NCBI GenBank assembly: GCA_963578605.1
Contig: CAUZEA010000171.1
Location: 1 to 8,783, forward strand
From: JAKVCB01 sp963578605
Lineage (GTDB): Bacteria > Planctomycetota > Planctomycetia > Pirellulales > Lacipirellulaceae
Length of the DNA stretch: 8,783 nucleotides
Reading direction: 5' to 3'
Positions 6,742 to 8,783 of this stretch are shown in pieces; positions within the stretch are counted from its first letter, which is position 1; each line of letters opens with the position of its first letter. The position numbers and the translations under genes were made by a program. The notes under the pieces were generated by a model. It did no database searches. It was not told where the DNA came from and worked only from the letters and a program-made list of their open reading frames with translations.

Positions 6742-7338
6742 ATGTTTACCGGTCTTGTTGAAGCGTTGGCAGAAGTCGCCGAGGTCGTGTCGCAACCACC
6801 TGGAGTGCGCATCGCTCTACGGGCGGCGCGGGTTGCCGCCGCGGCCCAAATCGGTGACAGCATTGCAATGAACGGTTGCTGTCTGACTGTGGTTCGCATT
6901 GACGAAGAAAAGTTGGAATTCGAGGCAGGGGCGGAAACACTTGCCTGCACCAGCTTGGGGACACTTTCAGCCGGGGACTACGTCAATCTCGAAACCGCGT
7001 TACACGCTGGTGACCCAATTGGTGGCCATTACGTGACCGGCCACGTCGATGCGGTAGGTTGGGTTGATGAGCGTCGGGACGACAGGGAATGGTGTACGAT
7101 GTGTTTCCGTGCACCGCGGGCACAACTCCGCCAAATGGCAAGCAAGGGTTCAGTTGCGGTCGACGGTGTAAGTTTAACTCTCGTCGACGTAACTGAGGAA
7201 CGCTTCAGTGTTACCTTGATTCCTCACACGCTGGAGGTGACAACCCTGGGAAAACGTCGTGTGGGGGATAGGGTCAACCTGGAGACCGACGTTTTGGCAA
7301 AATACGTCGAGCACCAACTGGAGAATTTCAGCGCATGA
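6742..7338 (+). CDS. ribE: Riboflavin synthase, alpha subunit
   Basis: The enzyme dismutates two molecules of 6,7-dimethyl-8-ribityllumazine into riboflavin and a pyrimidinedione that is recycled. It has 198 residues made of two similar lumazine-binding barrels. The repeat is visible: GDSIAMNGCCLTV (38-50) against KGSVAVDGVSLTL (135-147), and VNLET at both 81-85 and 178-182. It starts MFTGLVE, the conserved N-terminus with Phe2. Cys47, His101 (GGHYVTGHVD), Ser144 and Asp183 correspond to the E. coli residues Cys48, His102, Ser146 and Asp185. AAGGAG (6725-6730) lies 11 nt before the ATG. The 41-bp gap from zwf leaves no room for an FMN riboswitch directly upstream, so any such control would have to act from elsewhere. 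The gene name follows ribE usage (called ribC in E. coli). The stop codon overlaps the rsmA start. Confidence 0.96.
   Translation: MFTGLVEALAEVAEVVSQPPGVRIALRAARVAAAAQIGDSIAMNGCCLTVVRIDEEKLEFEAGAETLACTSLGTLSAGDYVNLETALHAGDPIGGHYVTGHVDAVGWVDERRDDREWCTMCFRAPRAQLRQMASKGSVAVDGVSLTLVDVTEERFSVTLIPHTLEVTTLGKRRVGDRVNLETDVLAKYVEHQLENFSA
7335..7338 (+). promoter_or_regulatory. ATGA start/stop overlap between ribE and rsmA
   Basis: The rsmA start ATG (7335-7337) overlaps the ribE stop TGA (7336-7338). Such 4-nt overlaps usually mean that ribosomes finishing the first gene restart on the second, which supports a shared transcript. Confidence 0.85.
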
Positions 7339-8240
7339 CTCGTCAAACAAAGACATTTCTCATCAAGCGGTTTCGTGAGATGGGTATCGCACCTGCCACA
7401 CGACATGGCCAGAACTTTTTAATCGATCTCAACCTGCAGCGTTTAATCGTTGAAACTGCCGACCTGGGGCCTGACGACGTGGTCCTGGAAGTCGGTACCG
7501 GAACTGGTTCACTCAGCGTACTTATGGCGCCCCAAGTTGCTGCACTTGTTACTGTGGAGATTGACGGCCACCTTTTCGAATTGGCCAGTGAACAGTTGAT
7601 CGATTTCAAAAACGTGGTGATGCTTCACCAGGATGCACTACACAATAAAAACCGTTTTGACGATCAATTGCTAGCCACTCTCGAGGAGCAACTCAGCACT
7701 GTACCCGGGCGCAAGCTGAAACTCGTGGCCAATTTGCCCTTCAACATTGCGACCCCTGTGCTCTCGAACTTGCTTTCGGTCGATCACGTTCCCCATACAA
7801 TGGTGGCCACGATACAGAAGGAATTAGCCGACCGGATTACAGCCCAACCGTGGAGCAAGGACTACGGGGCCCTGAGCGTGTGGTTGCAGAGTCAATGTCA
7901 TGTTGAGATTGTGCGAGTCCTGCCGCCGACGGTGTTCTGGCCAGCGCCGAAGGTCCAGTCGGCGATTGTGCGTCTTCGAATCGATCCGCAACGTCGCAAT
8001 AAAATCCCCGATTTGCGATATTTTCATCAATTCACGAAAGCAATTTTCCTTCACCGTCGGAAATTCTTACGCGCCAATGTTCTGGCAGCCATGAAAAGCC
8101 ATCTGAGTAAAAATGAAGTGGACGAAGTCCTCGATTCGATGCAATTTGGGGCCGATACCCGTAGCGAACAACTCGATGTGCCGAGTTTGCTGGCGCTGAC
8201 CGAATGTGTAAGAGCATTGGCACCAAATTGGCACCCGTAA
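7335..8240 (+). CDS. rsmA: 16S rRNA adenine-N6,N6 dimethyltransferase (KsgA/RsmA)
   Basis: The enzyme dimethylates two adjacent adenines (A1518 and A1519 in E. coli numbering) in the 3'-terminal hairpin of 16S rRNA, using S-adenosylmethionine, late in small-subunit assembly. It has 301 residues, slightly longer than the E. coli protein. Motifs are GQNFL (25-29) at the start of the Rossmann methyltransferase fold, LEVGTGTGSLS (51-61) for cofactor binding, VEID, and the adenine-N6 motif NLPF (133-136), where NLPY is more usual. PPTVFWPAPKVQSAIVRL follows in the second half, and the C-terminal helical region includes RRKFLRANV. The ATG overlaps the ribE stop as ATGA, and GGAGA (7320-7324) gives a 10-nt spacing, so translation is probably coupled. 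RsmA and Erm resistance methylases share this fold; the length, the VFWPAPKV block and the housekeeping setting favour RsmA. Confidence 0.95.
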   Translation: MTRQTKTFLIKRFREMGIAPATRHGQNFLIDLNLQRLIVETADLGPDDVVLEVGTGTGSLSVLMAPQVAALVTVEIDGHLFELASEQLIDFKNVVMLHQDALHNKNRFDDQLLATLEEQLSTVPGRKLKLVANLPFNIATPVLSNLLSVDHVPHTMVATIQKELADRITAQPWSKDYGALSVWLQSQCHVEIVRVLPPTVFWPAPKVQSAIVRLRIDPQRRNKIPDLRYFHQFTKAIFLHRRKFLRANVLAAMKSHLSKNEVDEVLDSMQFGADTRSEQLDVPSLLALTECVRALAPNWHP

Positions 8241-8263
8241 CATTCGTTTTTTTCTCTGGAAGG

Positions 8264-8294
8264 TTTCCCACATTTGACTGGTGTGGCCCGGAAA
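8264..8294. promoter_or_regulatory. Inverted repeat between rsmA and the small downstream gene
   Basis: TTTCC (8264-8268) pairs with GGAAA (8290-8294), and CACA (8269-8272) with TGTG (8282-8285), leaving four unpaired bases on the 3' side. There is no T-run after it, so it is not a standard terminator. The T7 run at 8247-8253, just after rsmA, has no good hairpin before it. The function is unknown; it could be an operator or a leader structure. Confidence 0.25.
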
Positions 8295-8358
8295 TCGTTG
8301 TAAAATTCATATGTTTTAAATCCTCTGCCAACGTGAATCTGCTGGAGTAAGATGCGTT

Positions 8359-8589
8359 ATGTCGTTTATCGAAATGAACGGGGCTAGCTTGGAACGGATT
8401 ATTGTCGACGACGAGCTTCATGTAGGTGGTCTTGCCGAAGCTGGGGTTCAAAATGACACGATCGTTCGTGTCAATCGCCAGGGTGATATCGAAGTGCGAC
8501 GTGCTGAAGGGTGGGACGTCATCGGAGGCCTTTTGGGAGACTTTGCCGAACGTATCCGCAGAGAGACGGGACTCGATTGGTCCTCTTAA
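8359..8589 (+). CDS. Small protein of unknown function
   Basis: This is a 76-residue acidic and charged protein without a signal peptide or membrane segment. GGAG (8344-8347) is 11 nt before the ATG, a good spacing; another ATG at 8352 is out of frame. The middle looks like short beta strands with turns (DTIVRVNRQGDIEVRR, 33-48). The end is an amphipathic helix following WDVIGGLLGDF (52-62) and closing with TGLDWSS. The ordered pattern of charged and hydrophobic residues, the ribosome binding site and the terminator-like structure downstream argue for a real gene. It vaguely recalls short conserved proteins of Planctomycetes, but I cannot name a family. It starts 118 bp after rsmA on the same strand and may have its own promoter. 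No function is proposed. Confidence 0.7.
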   Translation: MSFIEMNGASLERIIVDDELHVGGLAEAGVQNDTIVRVNRQGDIEVRRAEGWDVIGGLLGDFAERIRRETGLDWSS

Positions 8590-8637
8590 GTAATGTGGCT
8601 CCTTGTTCGTTGCCAGGGCAGGCTCGCTTTGTTCCTG

Positions 8638-8701
8638 ACTCTGCTTTCCGCCCCGGTGGGGCCGTTTGCGACGCGGTTCGTGCCTTGACCAGCAGAGTTT
8701 T
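8638..8701 (+). terminator. Possible terminator after the small gene
   Basis: A perfect 8-bp inverted repeat, ACTCTGCT (8638-8645) and AGCAGAGT (8691-8698), runs into TTTT (8698-8701). Between its arms lies a second compact hairpin, GCCCC GGT GGGGC (8650-8662). The outer loop is long for an intrinsic terminator and the T-run is short, but the position about 50 bp after the stop codon fits. Confidence 0.4.
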
Positions 8702-8725
8702 CTGAACGCGACCAGGTTACTGCCC

Positions 8726-8783
8726 AGGTCATTCAAAACCAGGTCATTCAAAACCAGGTCATTCAAAACCAGGTCATTCAAAA
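8726..8783. repeat. 15-bp tandem repeat, at least 3.9 copies, running off the window
   Basis: The unit AGGTCATTCAAAACC repeats without a mismatch at 8726-8740, 8741-8755 and 8756-8770, and as 13 bases at 8771-8783, where the window ends. A related partial sequence, CCAGGTTACTG, lies just before. Because 15 is a multiple of 3, the unit could be translated as a pentapeptide repeat in frames without a stop, but no gene containing it is supported here. It looks like the left edge of a minisatellite. Confidence 0.95.

Noticed and set aside
8274..8306. Promoter for the small gene, TTGACT (8274-8279) with TAAAAT (8301-8306)
   Set aside because: The spacer is 21 nt, well outside the usual 16-18. The individual hexamers are good but the pair is unlikely to act as a sigma70 promoter.
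8032..8781. A 249-codon minus-strand open frame that reads through the terminal repeat as NDLVL units
   Set aside because: It lies across the 3' end of rsmA and all of the 76-residue gene on the opposite strand, has no recognisable motif, and its start falls inside the tandem repeat. It is most likely an antisense shadow.

Overview
The window looks like chromosomal DNA from a planctomycete, probably of the Pirellulales type. This is inferred from the N-terminal remnant of a DUF1549/DUF1553-type protein (a family expanded in Planctomycetes), from the metzincin-type secreted protein, and from moderately GC-rich housekeeping genes packed on one strand. No rRNA or tRNA gene and no CRISPR array was seen.

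Layout. Positions 1-378 hold a broken minus-strand gene. It has a signal peptide and the start of a DUF1549-type domain, then stops abruptly, and the sequence at 1-126 may belong to an inserted element. A largely non-coding stretch follows to 731 and contains a perfect 29-bp tandem duplication. All other genes are on the plus strand: a SirB1/transglutaminase-like protein (TTG start at 732), a 617-residue exported protein with a complete metzincin zinc site, then a 412-bp intergenic region with a short repeat and a terminator-like hairpin. Next comes a compact cluster of gnd (6-phosphogluconate dehydrogenase), zwf (glucose-6-phosphate dehydrogenase), ribE (riboflavin synthase) and rsmA (16S rRNA dimethyladenosine transferase). 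A 76-residue protein of unknown function follows. The window ends inside a 15-bp tandem repeat.

How the genes fit together. gnd and zwf encode the two NADP+-dependent dehydrogenases of the oxidative pentose phosphate pathway. The lactonase that acts between them is not in the window. That pathway also leads to ribulose-5-phosphate, a precursor of riboflavin, and ribE makes riboflavin itself, so the first three genes are metabolically compatible. rsmA is coupled to ribE by an ATGA start/stop overlap and is a ribosome-maturation gene. Gaps of 40, 41 and -4 bp suggest one transcript. The SirB1-like and metzincin-like genes are not obviously linked to this cluster.

Most of the window is ordinary core genome. 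The points most worth a second look are the interrupted DUF1549-type gene, the metzincin protein with its unassigned C-terminal domain, the small protein after rsmA, and the repeat at the right edge.
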